A stretch of 52,594 nt of DNA, from the NCBI GenBank assembly GCA_025928935.1, contig JAICNB010000013.1, positions 1 to 52,594 on the forward strand, read 5' to 3'. A model generated the notes under the pieces. It saw only the letters and a list, made by a program, of their open reading frames with translations, was not told where the DNA came from and ran no database searches. Source of the stretch: Acidimicrobiia bacterium (lineage in GTDB: Bacteria > Actinomycetota > Acidimicrobiia > Spongiisociales > ZC4RG35). Below, one piece after another: positions 33,172-42,668 of this stretch (its first letter is position 1; each line of letters begins with the position of its first letter). A program made the translations under genes and the position numbers.

Positions 33172-33825
33172 ATGAACTGGGGTCGCCTCTTCTTCGGTCT
33201 GCTCGTGGTGGCTGTGGGTGTCATCCTCCTGCTCGACAATGCCGGGACTCTCGACGCGTGGGAGATCTTCAGCACCTGGTGGCCGGCGGTGGTCATCCTG
33301 GCGGGCGTCCTCACCTTCGCCGCCAACCCCAGGCACTGGCCGGTGGCCCTGATCATCACGGCTGTCGGCACCGCGTTCCTGCTGTCCAACCTCGGAGTCG
33401 TCGACGCCGGCGAGTTCATCATCCCGGCCGCCATCATCGGTGTCGGGCTGCTCGTCCTCTTCGGGCGGGGAATGGGTTCCCGCACCGAGGCAGGCGATCG
33501 CGTGAACAGCTTCAACGTCTTCTCGGGAAGCGAGCTCGCATCACACTCGAAGCAATTCCAGGGAGGGAGCATCTCGGCGATCTTCGGGGGAGCCGAGGTC
33601 GACCTGCGCGATGCCGCCCCGGCCGCCGATGCCCAGCTCGACGTGTTCACGGCATTCGGCGGAGTCGAGCTGAAGGTCCCGGAGGGATGGCAGGTGGCGG
33701 TGAAGGGCCTTCCCCTGTTCGGAGGCATAGAGAACGCAACGGTCAAGGACACGCTGGCGGCCGACGCCCCCAAGCTCTCGGTTAGCGCGACGGTCCTCTT
33801 CGGCGGGCTCGAAATCAAACATTGA
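33172..33825 (+). CDS. LiaF-like membrane protein (DUF5668 plus LiaF C-terminal domain)
   Basis: 217 residues. Four hydrophobic segments (about 5-22, 34-50, 57-75 and 80-97) form the LiaF-type transmembrane part, starting MNWGRLFFGLLVVAVGVILLL. The C-terminal half shows the beta-strand repeat typical of LiaF_C: SISAIFGGAEVDLRDA, VFTAFGGVELKVP, LFGGIEN and VLFGGLEIKH. In Firmicutes LiaF silences the LiaRS cell-envelope stress system; actinobacterial versions are mostly unstudied. No LiaR or LiaS gene is next to it; instead an ECF sigma factor and a membrane partner lie upstream, suggesting envelope stress control by another route. Confidence 0.83.
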   Translation: MNWGRLFFGLLVVAVGVILLLDNAGTLDAWEIFSTWWPAVVILAGVLTFAANPRHWPVALIITAVGTAFLLSNLGVVDAGEFIIPAAIIGVGLLVLFGRGMGSRTEAGDRVNSFNVFSGSELASHSKQFQGGSISAIFGGAEVDLRDAAPAADAQLDVFTAFGGVELKVPEGWQVAVKGLPLFGGIENATVKDTLAADAPKLSVSATVLFGGLEIKH

Positions 33826-34910
33826 CGGGCCGGCTGAGCCGGCGGGCGCTCAACCGGACGACGCTCGCCCGACAGATGCTCCTCGAGCGATCCTCGCGCG
33901 GCGCTGGGGAGACCATGACTCATCTGGTCGGTATGCAGGCACAGAACCCGCACGATCCCTACTACGGCCTGTGGGCGCGGATCGACGGGTTCGATCCTTC
34001 GGAGCTGTCCGGCATGATCGAGAGGAGAGAAGCAGTGCGGGGAGCCCTCATGCGGGGAACCCTTCACCTGGCGATGACCGACGATTACCTCTTCCTGCGC
34101 TCGCTGCTCCAGCCGACTTTGGCCGCGGTCCTCGGCTCCACTTCCTTCGCCAGGGACACGGTCGACGTGGACCGGGATGCCCTCATTGCCTACGGCCGAA
34201 CGCTGCTCGACGAAAAAGCGATGACCCGGGCCCAGCTCGGCCCTCTACTGGGGGAGAGGTGGCCGGGGGTGCCGGCGGCGTCGCTGGCCCAGGTGGTCAC
34301 CTACCTGGTGCCGATGGTGCAGATCCCACCGCGCGGCTTGTGGGGTAGATCCGGGCCGTCGGCGTGGGCCACGGTCGAGTCATGGACGGGACGAAGCGTG
34401 CCTGACGGCGCCGACCCGCGACGACTCGTCCGACGCTATCTCGAGGCTTTCGGCCCGGCTTCGGTCAGCGACATCAGGGTGTGGTCCCGGCTGAATGGCC
34501 TGCGTGAGGTGATCGATCAGATGCGATCCGAGCTCGAGGTCCGCACAGGGGAAGACGGCAGCGAGCTGCTCGACATCCCGGACGGCGTGATCGTGGACGA
34601 TGACGTGCCTGCGCCGCCACGCTTCCTGCCCGAGTACGACAACGTATTGCTCGGCCACGCGGACCGTTCCCGGTTCTTCGTCGAAGACCTCACCCCGATC
34701 GGATGGGTGGGCAATCTCCTGGTGGATGGCCTGTTCAGCGGCTGGTGGAAGATCGGGAAGAAGGGCAAGGAGGCACACCTCGAGGTGCATCTGCTGCGCA
34801 AGGTGCCGAGAGCTGAGATGAAGGCTGTGGAGAAGGAGGCAGTGCGGCTGCTGGAGCTTGCCCACTCCGACCCCGGGACGAGGTCCTTCGGCCTCCATGC
34901 CGACCACTGA
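33822..34910 (+). CDS. winged-helix DNA-binding domain protein (HTH_42/DUF1006 family)
   Basis: 362 residues starting with TTG in TTGA, overlapping the LiaF-like stop. Family marks are LSRRALNRTTLARQMLL at the start, HLVGMQAQNPHDPYYGLWAR, RGTLHLAMTDDYLFL, and later FLPEYDNVLLGHADRSRF. This is the pattern of actinobacterial winged-helix proteins related to the YcaQ/AlkX group, where some members are DNA glycosylases opening crosslinks. Whether this member is an enzyme or a regulator is uncertain. It is intact. Its coupling to the LiaF-like gene probably reflects shared transcription rather than function. Confidence 0.8.
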   Translation: MTGRLSRRALNRTTLARQMLLERSSRGAGETMTHLVGMQAQNPHDPYYGLWARIDGFDPSELSGMIERREAVRGALMRGTLHLAMTDDYLFLRSLLQPTLAAVLGSTSFARDTVDVDRDALIAYGRTLLDEKAMTRAQLGPLLGERWPGVPAASLAQVVTYLVPMVQIPPRGLWGRSGPSAWATVESWTGRSVPDGADPRRLVRRYLEAFGPASVSDIRVWSRLNGLREVIDQMRSELEVRTGEDGSELLDIPDGVIVDDDVPAPPRFLPEYDNVLLGHADRSRFFVEDLTPIGWVGNLLVDGLFSGWWKIGKKGKEAHLEVHLLRKVPRAEMKAVEKEAVRLLELAHSDPGTRSFGLHADH

Positions 34911-35054
34911 CCGGTCGTTCAACTTGCTGGACAAATCAGGTGCCATGTGGCAACGTTGGATCAAGAAGAGCCCGAAGGGTGGCTTCGGCCGCTCATCGGG
35001 CTCTTCCTAATCCCGACGGCCGACGCTCCTATGGCGGGAGAGGAAGAGACCCGG

Positions 35055-35513
35055 ATGACATCCAACGAGCCGCCACTTCTGACTCGAGAGGGTCGTGAGC
35101 GTCTCGAGGAGAGGGCGCGTCGTCTCGAGGAGGAAACCATCCCTGCCCTGGTCGAGGCCATCGAGGAAGAAGACGACGAGATGGCGCCACGTCTGGAACA
35201 GGATCTGGCCCAGCGCGAGTTGGAGCAGCTCAAGTACGTCCTGGAGACGGCGGGCAACATCTATGACATCCCCGAGGATCCCGATGTGGTCCAGATCGGT
35301 GATTGGATCACCGTGAAGACCGAGGAGGGCGAGGAAGTCCGGCACCTCATCGTCCATCCGGCCGAGGCGGGGGTCGATACCAACCGCATCTCGGCCGACT
35401 CCCCTCTGGCCGCGGCGATCCTGGGCAAGCGGGTGAACGACGAAGTCACCATCGAGGCCCCCAGCGGGGCCTACCGGGCCACCATCATCGATTCCACTCG
35501 ATCGGACATCTGA
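35055..35513 (+). CDS. greA: GreA/GreB-family transcription elongation factor
   Basis: 152 residues from ATG 35055, close to GreA length; ATG 35031 is an alternative and farther starts give an unrelated tail. The N-terminal coiled coil (about 12-75) is rich in Glu and Arg and starts LLTREGRERLEERARRLEE, the GreA pattern. The C-terminal FKBP-like domain has VQIGDWITVKTEEGEE, SPLAAAILGKRVNDEVTIEAP. It would stimulate RNA cleavage in backtracked polymerase. The coiled-coil tip has several acidic residues (EEEDDE), as needed for catalysis. As the sequence is more divergent than housekeeping GreA, a second Gre-like factor is possible. Confidence 0.8.
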   Translation: MTSNEPPLLTREGRERLEERARRLEEETIPALVEAIEEEDDEMAPRLEQDLAQRELEQLKYVLETAGNIYDIPEDPDVVQIGDWITVKTEEGEEVRHLIVHPAEAGVDTNRISADSPLAAAILGKRVNDEVTIEAPSGAYRATIIDSTRSDI

Positions 35514-35519
35514 GCACCA

Positions 35520-36542
35520 TCAGGCGAGGAACCAGTCAACCTCGGCGAGACGCGATTCAGGGACCGTCCTCGGGAGGGCTACCGCGGTCGACAAGGGCAC
35601 CAGGGTGATTTCCTGACCTCGACACGCCACCATCACTCCGCTGTCCCCTGCCAGCGCCGCTTCCGCCGCCCGTATCCCCATCCTGGTGGCGAGCACACGG
35701 TCGAACGCGGTAGGTGTGCCACCGCGCTGCAGATGCCCGAGGATCATGACCCGTGTCTCGTATCCCGTGCGCGCCTCCAACTCGGCGGCGATCAGGTTCG
35801 ACACCCCACCCAACCGCTCGAAGCCGGTCAGGTCGAGCCCGGCGAGGACCATGTCCCCCGAAGGGCCAGGCACACCCTCGGCGACGATGACGATGGAGTA
35901 GTCCCGGCCCGATCGATGCCGTGTCACGATCCGGGCAGCAAGCTCGTCGAGGTCGTACCCGCGCTCAGGGACCAGGATCGCCTCCGCTCCCCCGGCCAAC
36001 CCGGCATGGATCGCGATCCAGCCTGAATGACGCCCCATCACCTCCACCACCATGATCCGGTTGTGAGCCTCCGCCGTCGTGGTCAGGCGATCGATCGCGT
36101 CGGTCACGATCTGAACCGCCGTGTCGAATCCGAAGGAGATGTCGGTCCCCTCGATGTCGTTGTCGATCGTCTTGGGGACTCCGACAACGGGAAGCCCTTC
36201 ATCACCGAGGCGCGCCGCGGTGCGCAGCGACCCGTCGCCCCCGATGACGACGACCCTGTCCATGCCTGTCTCCTCTAGGACGGGTCGGAGCGAGGTCAGC
36301 CCATCGCCATGTTCGAACGGATCGGTCCGGGATGTGCCCAGGATGGTGCCACCGCGGGTCAGGATGCCCCGCACGTCGTCGCGGCTCAACTGCCTGACCC
36401 TCCCGTCCATCAAGCCCGCCCATCCGTCTGCGATCCCCGACACCTCTGCCCCGTCGGCGACGGCGCGGGCAACCACCCCGCGGATGGCGGCGTTGAGGCC
36501 CGGGCAGTCACCCCCGGCCGTGAGTACTCCGATATGCGTCAT
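35520..36542 (-). CDS. pfkA: 6-phosphofructokinase (group III, probably ATP-dependent)
   Basis: 340 residues from ATG 36542. The fold is shown by IGVLTAGGDCPGLNAAIRG at the N-terminus, IGGDGSLRTA and GVPKTIDNDIEGTD. Gly in GGDGS (the position that discriminates ATP from pyrophosphate) points to ATP, while Lys in PKTIDND is the residue found in pyrophosphate enzymes and in the actinobacterial group III ATP enzymes. The combination fits the Streptomyces/Amycolatopsis type. MGRHSGWIA and GHLQRGGTP complete the active site. It is divergent from xylA across 67 bases, placing lower glycolysis entry next to the pentose locus. Confidence 0.92.
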   Translation of the reverse strand: MTHIGVLTAGGDCPGLNAAIRGVVARAVADGAEVSGIADGWAGLMDGRVRQLSRDDVRGILTRGGTILGTSRTDPFEHGDGLTSLRPVLEETGMDRVVVIGGDGSLRTAARLGDEGLPVVGVPKTIDNDIEGTDISFGFDTAVQIVTDAIDRLTTTAEAHNRIMVVEVMGRHSGWIAIHAGLAGGAEAILVPERGYDLDELAARIVTRHRSGRDYSIVIVAEGVPGPSGDMVLAGLDLTGFERLGGVSNLIAAELEARTGYETRVMILGHLQRGGTPTAFDRVLATRMGIRAAEAALAGDSGVMVACRGQEITLVPLSTAVALPRTVPESRLAEVDWFLA

Positions 36543-36609
36543 CTGCCTGGATATTGGTCGCCGGCGATAGTCTTCGCCGATTCTCGTCGGGATCCAGAGG
36601 AGGTCGATA

Positions 36610-37947
36610 GTGCCAGAAGAGTTCTTCTCAGACGTGCCGGGCCCGGTCGGATTGGCAAGACCCGACTCGGAAGACGACCTGGCGTTTCGGGTGTACGAGC
36701 CGGACCGAATGGTCCTGGGCAAACGAATGGAAGACCAACTCAGGATCGCCGTCTGTTACTGGCACTCGTTCAACTGGCCGGGCAGCGACGTGTTCGGTTC
36801 CGGCACCTTCGACCGGCCCTGGCTGGGAGTTCTCGACGATCCGATGGCCGCCGCCCGTCACAAGATGGACGCCGCATTCGAGTTCTTCACCAAGCTGGGC
36901 ACGCCCTTCTTCTGCTTCCACGACGTGGACATCGCCCCGGAGGGGGGCACCTTCGCCGAGTCTGCGGCCAACCTCGACACCATGGTCGACTATGCAGAGA
37001 AGAAGATGGCGGAGAGCGGAGTCCGCCTTCTCTGGGGGACGGCCAACCTCTTCTCCCATCCCCGGTATGCGGCCGGGGCCTCGACCAACCCCGACCCCGA
37101 GGTCTTCGCCTATGCCGCAGCCCAGGTCAAGCACGCCCTCGAGGCAACCCTTCGCCTGGATGGCGCCAATTACGTGCTGTGGGGTGGCCGGGAGGGCTAT
37201 GAGACCCTGCTCAACACCGATCTGAGGCGGGAGGGCGAGCAATTCGCCCGCTTCCTCACCATGGTCGCCGAGCACAAGCACCAGATCGGCTTCACCGGGA
37301 CCCTGCTCATCGAGCCGAAGCCCGCCGAGCCGACCAAGCACCAATACGACTACGACTGCCAGACGGTGCACGGCTTCCTCGAGCGATTCGACCTCGTGGG
37401 CGAGTACAAGGTGAACATCGAGGGCAACCACGCGACGCTCGCCGGCCACTCGTTCCATCACGAGGTGGCCTACTCGGTGGCCCATGGCATCTTCGGATCG
37501 ATCGACGCCAACCGCGGTGACTACCAGAACGGGTGGGACACCGACCAGTTCCCCAACTCGGTGGACGAGCTGTCGCTGGCCCTCTACGAGATCCTGCGGG
37601 GCGGGGGGCTCACCACAGGCGGGTTCAACTTCGACACGAAGCTGCGCCGCCAATCGATGGGTCGAACCGATCTGTTCCACGGACACATCGGCGGCATCGA
37701 CACCCTGGCCCGTGCACTGCTTGTCGCCGCCGAGTTGATCGAGTCGGAGACCCTCTCCGGGCCGATGGAAAGACGGTACGCGGGCTGGTCGGACGACCTC
37801 GGCCGGTCCATCCTGGGCGGCTCTGAGACCCTCGACTCACTCGAGGCGAAGGTGGCCTCGGGCGAGCTCGATCCCGCACCCGTCTCCGGAGAACAGGAAC
37901 TGCTCGAGAGCCGGGTGAACCGGGTCATCTGGTCCACAGGGAGCTGA
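36610..37947 (+). CDS. xylA: xylose isomerase
   Basis: 445 residues, class II length. GTG start with GGAGG six bases upstream. Active-site segments are [12 protein letters not shown] (catalytic His and Asp), [25 protein letters not shown] (metal Glu and Lys-type site) and [17 protein letters not shown], followed by [17 protein letters not shown] with the metal-binding aspartates. It converts D-xylose to D-xylulose with two divalent metals. First gene of an operon with the mutarotase-fold gene and xylB. Control probably by the ROK regulator encoded 6 kb away; no operator was recognised in the short gap to pfkA. Confidence 0.97.
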   Translation: MPEEFFSDVPGPVGLARPDSEDDLAFRVYEPDRMVLGKRMEDQLRIAVCYWHSFNWPGSDVFGSGTFDRPWLGVLDDPMAAARHKMDAAFEFFTKLGTPFFCFHDVDIAPEGGTFAESAANLDTMVDYAEKKMAESGVRLLWGTANLFSHPRYAAGASTNPDPEVFAYAAAQVKHALEATLRLDGANYVLWGGREGYETLLNTDLRREGEQFARFLTMVAEHKHQIGFTGTLLIEPKPAEPTKHQYDYDCQTVHGFLERFDLVGEYKVNIEGNHATLAGHSFHHEVAYSVAHGIFGSIDANRGDYQNGWDTDQFPNSVDELSLALYEILRGGGLTTGGFNFDTKLRRQSMGRTDLFHGHIGGIDTLARALLVAAELIESETLSGPMERRYAGWSDDLGRSILGGSETLDSLEAKVASGELDPAPVSGEQELLESRVNRVIWSTGS

Positions 37948-37953
37948 GGCCGC

Positions 37954-38802
37954 GTGCCCGACCCGGTCGAGATCTCTCTCGGTCCCTATCTGCTGCGCGT
38001 CGCGATCGAGTTCGGGCCGCGCATCCTTGGCTTTCGGCGCCAGCCGGGCCCCGAGCTGTTCGCCGTCCTTGGAGACGAGGTGGTCATCGATCGGCCGGAC
38101 TCGGGTGTGTACCGGTTCCGAGGCGGGCATCGTCTTTGGGCCTCTCCCGAGTTGCCCCCCATCACCTACGCACCCGACGACGAGCCCTGTCAGGTCATCC
38201 AGGAAGAAGACATCGTCACCGTCGAGGCCCGGGCGGACCGGGCCGGCCTCATCAAGCGCATCACACTCCGTGGCGATGAAGAAGATGTCGTGGTCGACCA
38301 CGAGTTGGGCAATGCCGGCGCCGGCCCGATCGAGGTGGCCCCTTGGTCCCTGAGCCAGCTGGCACTGGGCGGGGTGGCCATCGTCCCATTGTGGGGGCCA
38401 CCCGACGAGCACGGGCTCTCGGCCAGCAGCAGCCTGGTCTCGTGGCCTTACACCGACCTGTCCGACCCGAGGGTGACGTTTCACCGTGGCGCGCTGACCG
38501 TCGCGGCAGAAGGGGGTCCCCCATTCAAGATCGGCACCGGCCCCGATCCGGGCCGTCTCGGCTATCTACTCGACGGCTACCTGTTCACCAAGGAAGTCGT
38601 CCCGGCCGGGCCGGGCACCTACGCCGATCGTGGCGCGGTAGGCCAGTTCTACGTCGGCGACTCATTCTGCGAGCTGGAGACCCTCGGCCCTCTCGTCACC
38701 CTCCAGCACGACGACTGGGCGAACCACCGCGAGGTGTGGCGGATCGAGCGGTGTGAAGACGTCGGCGCCGCCCTGAGCCGGCTGACAACAGGTCGCAGGT
38801 GA
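37954..38802 (+). CDS. galactose-mutarotase-fold (DUF4380-like) protein in the xylose operon
   Basis: 282 residues with a GTG start 6 bases after the xylA stop. The chain is almost entirely beta-strand, as in the supersandwich of aldose epimerases: LLRVAIEFGPRILGFRR at the start, then GGHRLWASPE, and ITLRGDEEDVVVDHELGN. The usual mutarotase catalytic His/Glu set is not obvious; HRLW and the later FCELETLGP segment could supply His and Glu. It overlaps xylB by GTGA, so it is made with XylA and XylB. A role in anomer conversion of xylose or xylulose is plausible but not shown by residues. Confidence 0.7.
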   Translation: MPDPVEISLGPYLLRVAIEFGPRILGFRRQPGPELFAVLGDEVVIDRPDSGVYRFRGGHRLWASPELPPITYAPDDEPCQVIQEEDIVTVEARADRAGLIKRITLRGDEEDVVVDHELGNAGAGPIEVAPWSLSQLALGGVAIVPLWGPPDEHGLSASSSLVSWPYTDLSDPRVTFHRGALTVAAEGGPPFKIGTGPDPGRLGYLLDGYLFTKEVVPAGPGTYADRGAVGQFYVGDSFCELETLGPLVTLQHDDWANHREVWRIERCEDVGAALSRLTTGRR

Positions 38803-40283
38803 GCCTGGTCCTCGGAATCGATGTCTCTACCACGGCCACCAAGGCGGTGCTGGTCGACCCTGAGGGGCAAGTCATCGCCACCGCGTCATCCTCGTACGGC
38901 TACGAGACACCGCAACCAATGTGGTCCGAGCAGAGCCCGGGGCTGTGGTGGGAAGGCGCCATCGACGCCATACAGCGGGCTTTCACCGAGAGCGGGACTC
39001 CCCCCGAGGAGATCGAGGCGGTCGGTCTAACCGGTCAGATGCACGGCTCGGTTCTGCTCGACGAAGCGGGCGAGGTAGTCAGACCCGCCATCCTGTGGAA
39101 CGATCAGCGCACCGGGCCCGAGTGCGACGAGATCAGACGACGGGTGGGGCGGGAGCGTCTGATCGAGATCACCGGCAATGACGCGCTCACCGGGTTCACC
39201 GCACCCAAGCTGCTCTGGGTGCAGACCCATGAGCCGGACAACTGGGCCCGGGTACGCCACGTCCTCCTGCCCAAGGACTATGTCCGGCGACGTCTCAGCG
39301 GGGACTACGCCGTCGACGTCGCCGACGGGTCGGGGACCATTCTCTTCGACCTCGAGGCGCGCACCTGGTCGCCCGAGATCCTGGAGACACTCGATGTGCC
39401 GGCGGGCATCATGCCGACTACTCACGAAGGGCCCGATATCACCGGGACGATCGACGACGAAGGCGCCGCGGCCACCGGGCTCCTGGCAGGGACGCCGGTC
39501 ATCGCAGGAGGAGGTGACCAATCGGCCAATGCGGTAGGCGTCGGCGCCATCGACCCGGGCGTGGTCGCCCTGTCCCTGGGCACATCGGGCGTGGTGTTCG
39601 CCACCACGAACGGCCCGGCCGTCGAGCCGGAGGGCCGGGTCCACGCCTTCTGCCACGCCGTGCCGGACAGGTGGCACATGATGGGGGTGATGCTGTCGGC
39701 GGCGGGCAGCCTGCGCTGGCTACGCGACGCAGTTGCCCCGCAACTCACCTTCGAGGAGCTCGTCGCGGCTGCCGCCGATGTGCCCGCCGGCAGCGACGGG
39801 CTGATCTTCTTGCCCTACCTCACCGGTGAGCGCACCCCCCATCCCGATCCGTTGGCCCGCGGCGCGTTCGTGGGTCTCACCATCCAGCACGACCTGCGTC
39901 ACCTGGCCAGGGCAGTGATGGAGGGGGTGGCCCACGGCCTACGGGACGGCCTCGATCTGATGGTGGACGCCGGTCTGCCCTCGCCGGTCCAGATCAGGGC
40001 GTCTGGAGGGGGGACCCGCAGCCCCCTCTGGCGCCAGATCCTCGCCGATGTCCTCGATTCCGAGATAGCGGTCGTCGGAACAGAGGAGGGGGCGGCATAC
40101 GGCGCGTCGCTCCTTGCCTCATTGGGGGCGGGCTGGTCGGGGACGGTCGACGAGGCGGTGCAGCGGGCCGTCGAGGTCGAGCCGGTCGCACAGCCGTCGG
40201 CAGACCGGGAGCTCTACGCCCGGGCCCACGCCCGTTTCGATGCCCTCTATCCGGCGCTGGCCCCGACCTTCCACTCGATCTAG
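38799..40283 (+). CDS. xylB: xylulokinase
   Basis: 494 residues with a GTG start in a GTGA overlap. FGGY kinase fold: LGIDVSTTATKAVLVD (phosphate 1), QMHGSVLLDEAGEVVRPAILWNDQRT (sugar site, with the QMHG motif diagnostic of xylulokinases), GGGDQSANAVGVGA with the catalytic Asp, and ASGGGTRSPLWRQI (adenosine motif). It phosphorylates D-xylulose to xylulose 5-phosphate, feeding the pentose phosphate pathway. Third gene of the xylA operon; followed by a hairpin and then the converging transporter operon. Confidence 0.96.
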   Translation: MSLVLGIDVSTTATKAVLVDPEGQVIATASSSYGYETPQPMWSEQSPGLWWEGAIDAIQRAFTESGTPPEEIEAVGLTGQMHGSVLLDEAGEVVRPAILWNDQRTGPECDEIRRRVGRERLIEITGNDALTGFTAPKLLWVQTHEPDNWARVRHVLLPKDYVRRRLSGDYAVDVADGSGTILFDLEARTWSPEILETLDVPAGIMPTTHEGPDITGTIDDEGAAATGLLAGTPVIAGGGDQSANAVGVGAIDPGVVALSLGTSGVVFATTNGPAVEPEGRVHAFCHAVPDRWHMMGVMLSAAGSLRWLRDAVAPQLTFEELVAAAADVPAGSDGLIFLPYLTGERTPHPDPLARGAFVGLTIQHDLRHLARAVMEGVAHGLRDGLDLMVDAGLPSPVQIRASGGGTRSPLWRQILADVLDSEIAVVGTEEGAAYGASLLASLGAGWSGTVDEAVQRAVEVEPVAQPSADRELYARAHARFDALYPALAPTFHSI

Positions 40284-40311
40284 TGATCTGTCGCCCGAAT
40301 AGTGTGCGCGT

Positions 40312-40330
40312 GTCTCCGTATTTGGGAGAC
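40312..40330. terminator. stem-loop between xylB and the convergent transporter operon
   Basis: GTCTCC (40312-40317) pairs with GGAGAC (40325-40330) around seven bases, 29 bases after the xylB stop. It is symmetrical, so it could serve both strands. A T-rich tail is absent, hence moderate confidence. The rest of the 188-base gap contains short palindromes but no gene. Confidence 0.4.
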
Positions 40331-40471
40331 GGGTCACTGGATCCCGCGGCTGCGATACTCGGCCGAGACCAATTCGGTCAGCTCCCGGACCGAGGTCGCA
40401 AGCGTATGCGGCTATACGTTCACTAGAAACCGGGTGGCGAAGCCGCATTGTGATCGATTTCGGGCCCGATC

Positions 40472-41269
40472 TCAGCCGTGAAGCTGCTCGAGCTCCTTGG
40501 TGGTGACCTCTTCGGGAAGCTTGCCGATGATGATCATGGCCAGGACCTCGTCCATGGTCACGTCGTCCTTGTCGACGGTCCCCACCAGACGGCCCTGCAA
40601 CATCACCGAGATGCGATCGGCCAGGTCGAAGACGTCATGGATGTCGTGGCTGATCATGATGATCCCGATGCCGTCCGCCTTGAGCTGACGCATCAGCTGG
40701 CGGACCTGGTCGGTCTCCGCCGGTCCGAGCGCCGCGGTCGGCTCGTCCATGATCAGGATCCGGGCGTTGAAGTACACCGCCTTGGCGATGGCCACCGACT
40801 GACGCTGGCCGCCGGACAGTGACTCGACCGGCACCTTGAAGTTCTGGAACTTGGGGTTGAGCCGGCCCATGACCTTACGGGCAGCATCCTCCATCGAGCT
40901 GTCGTCCAGGGTGCCCCAACGGGTCATCAGCTCCCGGCCGAGGAACATGTTGCTCGGGGCGTCCTGGTTCTCGGCCAAAGCCAGGGTTTGATAGATGGTC
41001 TCGATCCCCAGGTTCTTGGCGTCCCTCGGGCTGTGGATCGACACCTGCTCACCATCGATGTAGATCTCCCCCGAGTCGGCTTTCTGGGCACCCGACAGGG
41101 TCTTGACCAACGTGGACTTGCCGGCCCCATTGCCACCGACCAGGCCGAGTATCTCCCCCGGATAGAGGTCGATACTCACATCTTTGACCGCGTGGACCCC
41201 ACCGAAGGAGACGCTCATGTCCCTCATCTCCACGAGGGGGGTCACATCGCTCTGCGAGGTCATGGTCAT
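40472..41269 (-). CDS. xylG: sugar ABC transporter ATP-binding protein, single-domain (FrcA/XylG type)
   Basis: 265 residues from ATG 41269, overlapping the permease stop in ATGA; a longer reading would lie inside the permease. Walker A is GGNGAGKST (about 45-53), the signature is SLSGGQRQ, Walker B is [13 protein letters not shown] and the switch is MISHDIHD. The AALGPAET segment is typical of the ribose/xylose/fructose import group. Classical XylG and RbsA have two fused ATPase domains (about 500 residues); this has one, like FrcA, so a homodimer must drive transport. Last gene of the binding protein-permease-ATPase operon. Confidence 0.9.
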   Translation of the reverse strand: MTMTSQSDVTPLVEMRDMSVSFGGVHAVKDVSIDLYPGEILGLVGGNGAGKSTLVKTLSGAQKADSGEIYIDGEQVSIHSPRDAKNLGIETIYQTLALAENQDAPSNMFLGRELMTRWGTLDDSSMEDAARKVMGRLNPKFQNFKVPVESLSGGQRQSVAIAKAVYFNARILIMDEPTAALGPAETDQVRQLMRQLKADGIGIIMISHDIHDVFDLADRISVMLQGRLVGTVDKDDVTMDEVLAMIIIGKLPEEVTTKELEQLHG

Positions 41270-42585
41270 CGTGCCGCCCTCCGTCGGTAAATGGTGTCGA
41301 TGGCGACAGCGACCACCAAAGTGACGCCGAGCACCACGTCCTGCACCGGAGCGCCGACGCCGATGAGGACCATGCCCGACTGAAGCGATTGCATGACCAG
41401 GGCACCGAGGATGGCACCGGGAATGGTCCCGATCCCTCCGGACAGGGATGTGCCACCGATGACCGCAGCCGCGATCACATAGAGCTCGTTCAGGGTGCCG
41501 AGACCGCTCACCGCGGCGTTGAGACGAGCGATGGACACCGCGGCCGATATCGCGACCAGGATCCCCATGGTCATGAAGACTCTGACGATGGTGCGCTTGG
41601 TCTTGATCCCGGCCAGGTTGGCCGCCTCGGGGTTGCCCCCGATGGAGAAGACATATCGACCGAAGCGAAGTCGGTTGGTGACGTAGCTCATGATCAGAGT
41701 GACCCCCACCAGGATGAGCACCGGATAGGGGATCCCAAGTGGGATCTGGAGGCCACCTTCGGGAATCGGGATGCCGTGCTCCTCGGCGTAGCGGATTGCG
41801 AGGTTCTCCGGCAGGTAGTAGCTGTTCATGACCCAGACCGCACCGAGGACGACGGCGCACCCAAGGACCCCGAGGAGGACGTCAAGCCACGCGGGGCGAA
41901 GCGTGAAACCGAACTTGCGACGACGACGACGGCCCATGACGAGGAGAGCGACGATCCCGACACATGCAACGCCGCCGACGATCCAGCTTCCCGTCTCCCC
42001 GAGCGAGCCGCTCGATCCACCGCCGAGGAGCTGGAACGTTGAGTCCATCGGGGCGATGGTGCGGCCACTGGCGGTCAGCCAGGCAAACCCCCGCCACACC
42101 AGCAGCCCGCCCAGTGTGACGATGAAGGAGGGGACGCCGACATAGGCGACGATCGATCCCTGGAAGGCGCCGATGAGGGCTCCCAGGATCACGCCGATGG
42201 CGAGCGAGATGAGCCAAATCCAAGAGTTGCCCGCGCCTATGACCGGCGGGAGCCATTCCGCCTGGAGCACGGCCATCACCATGCCCACAGTGCCCACCAT
42301 GGAGCCAACGGAGAGATCGATGTTTCGAGAGACGATGACCAACACCATCCCGGTGGCCATGATGGCGATTGCGGAGAACTGCACCGAGAGATTCCACAAG
42401 TTGCGGGGGGTGATGAACGTCCCCCCGGACAAGAGATGGAACACGATCCAGATGGCCAGAAGGACGACGACCATCCCCACCATGCGGGTATCGATCTCGT
42501 TGTCCCGCAGATACGATCCGAGCGACCGGCGCGATCCCGGTTCGAGAGTATCCGACTGGGTCGGCGGGGCCTCTACCACGCTCAT
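41266..42585 (-). CDS. xylH: sugar ABC transporter permease (XylH type)
   Basis: 439 residues, about ten hydrophobic segments, of the ribose/xylose permease family. Family marks: [50 protein letters not shown], and [15 protein letters not shown] near 310, the conserved loop that contacts the ATPase. Longer than E. coli XylH (393) by an extended loop (about 205-250) containing RRRRRKFGF. The ribosome site is weak, and a strong hairpin separates it from the binding-protein gene. Forms the membrane channel with the single-domain ATPase. Confidence 0.93.
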   Translation of the reverse strand: MSVVEAPPTQSDTLEPGSRRSLGSYLRDNEIDTRMVGMVVVLLAIWIVFHLLSGGTFITPRNLWNLSVQFSAIAIMATGMVLVIVSRNIDLSVGSMVGTVGMVMAVLQAEWLPPVIGAGNSWIWLISLAIGVILGALIGAFQGSIVAYVGVPSFIVTLGGLLVWRGFAWLTASGRTIAPMDSTFQLLGGGSSGSLGETGSWIVGGVACVGIVALLVMGRRRRRKFGFTLRPAWLDVLLGVLGCAVVLGAVWVMNSYYLPENLAIRYAEEHGIPIPEGGLQIPLGIPYPVLILVGVTLIMSYVTNRLRFGRYVFSIGGNPEAANLAGIKTKRTIVRVFMTMGILVAISAAVSIARLNAAVSGLGTLNELYVIAAAVIGGTSLSGGIGTIPGAILGALVMQSLQSGMVLIGVGAPVQDVVLGVTLVVAVAIDTIYRRRAAR

Positions 42586-42615
42586 CGCATCACCACACTA
42601 GAGAACGGGATCGCA

Positions 42616-42642
42616 TTGCGCCCCCGATGACCGGGGGCGCAA
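42616..42642 (-). promoter_or_regulatory. perfect 11-bp hairpin between the binding-protein and permease genes
   Basis: TTGCGCCCCCG (42616-42626) and CGGGGGCGCAA (42632-42642) pair perfectly around a five-base loop. It lies in the 83-base gap after the binding-protein stop and before the permease. There is no T run in the direction of transcription. Such intercistronic stems usually lower downstream expression or protect the upstream message, giving more binding protein than permease. Confidence 0.75.
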
Positions 42643-42668
42643 CACGTCATCGATTTCTCCTTGAATGG

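Noticed and set aside
40332-40471. A small RNA gene in the xylB-transporter gap, suggested by several short palindromes
   Set aside because: The palindromes are only four to five base pairs, no promoter-like pair with good spacing was found, and convergent gene ends commonly carry such symmetry.
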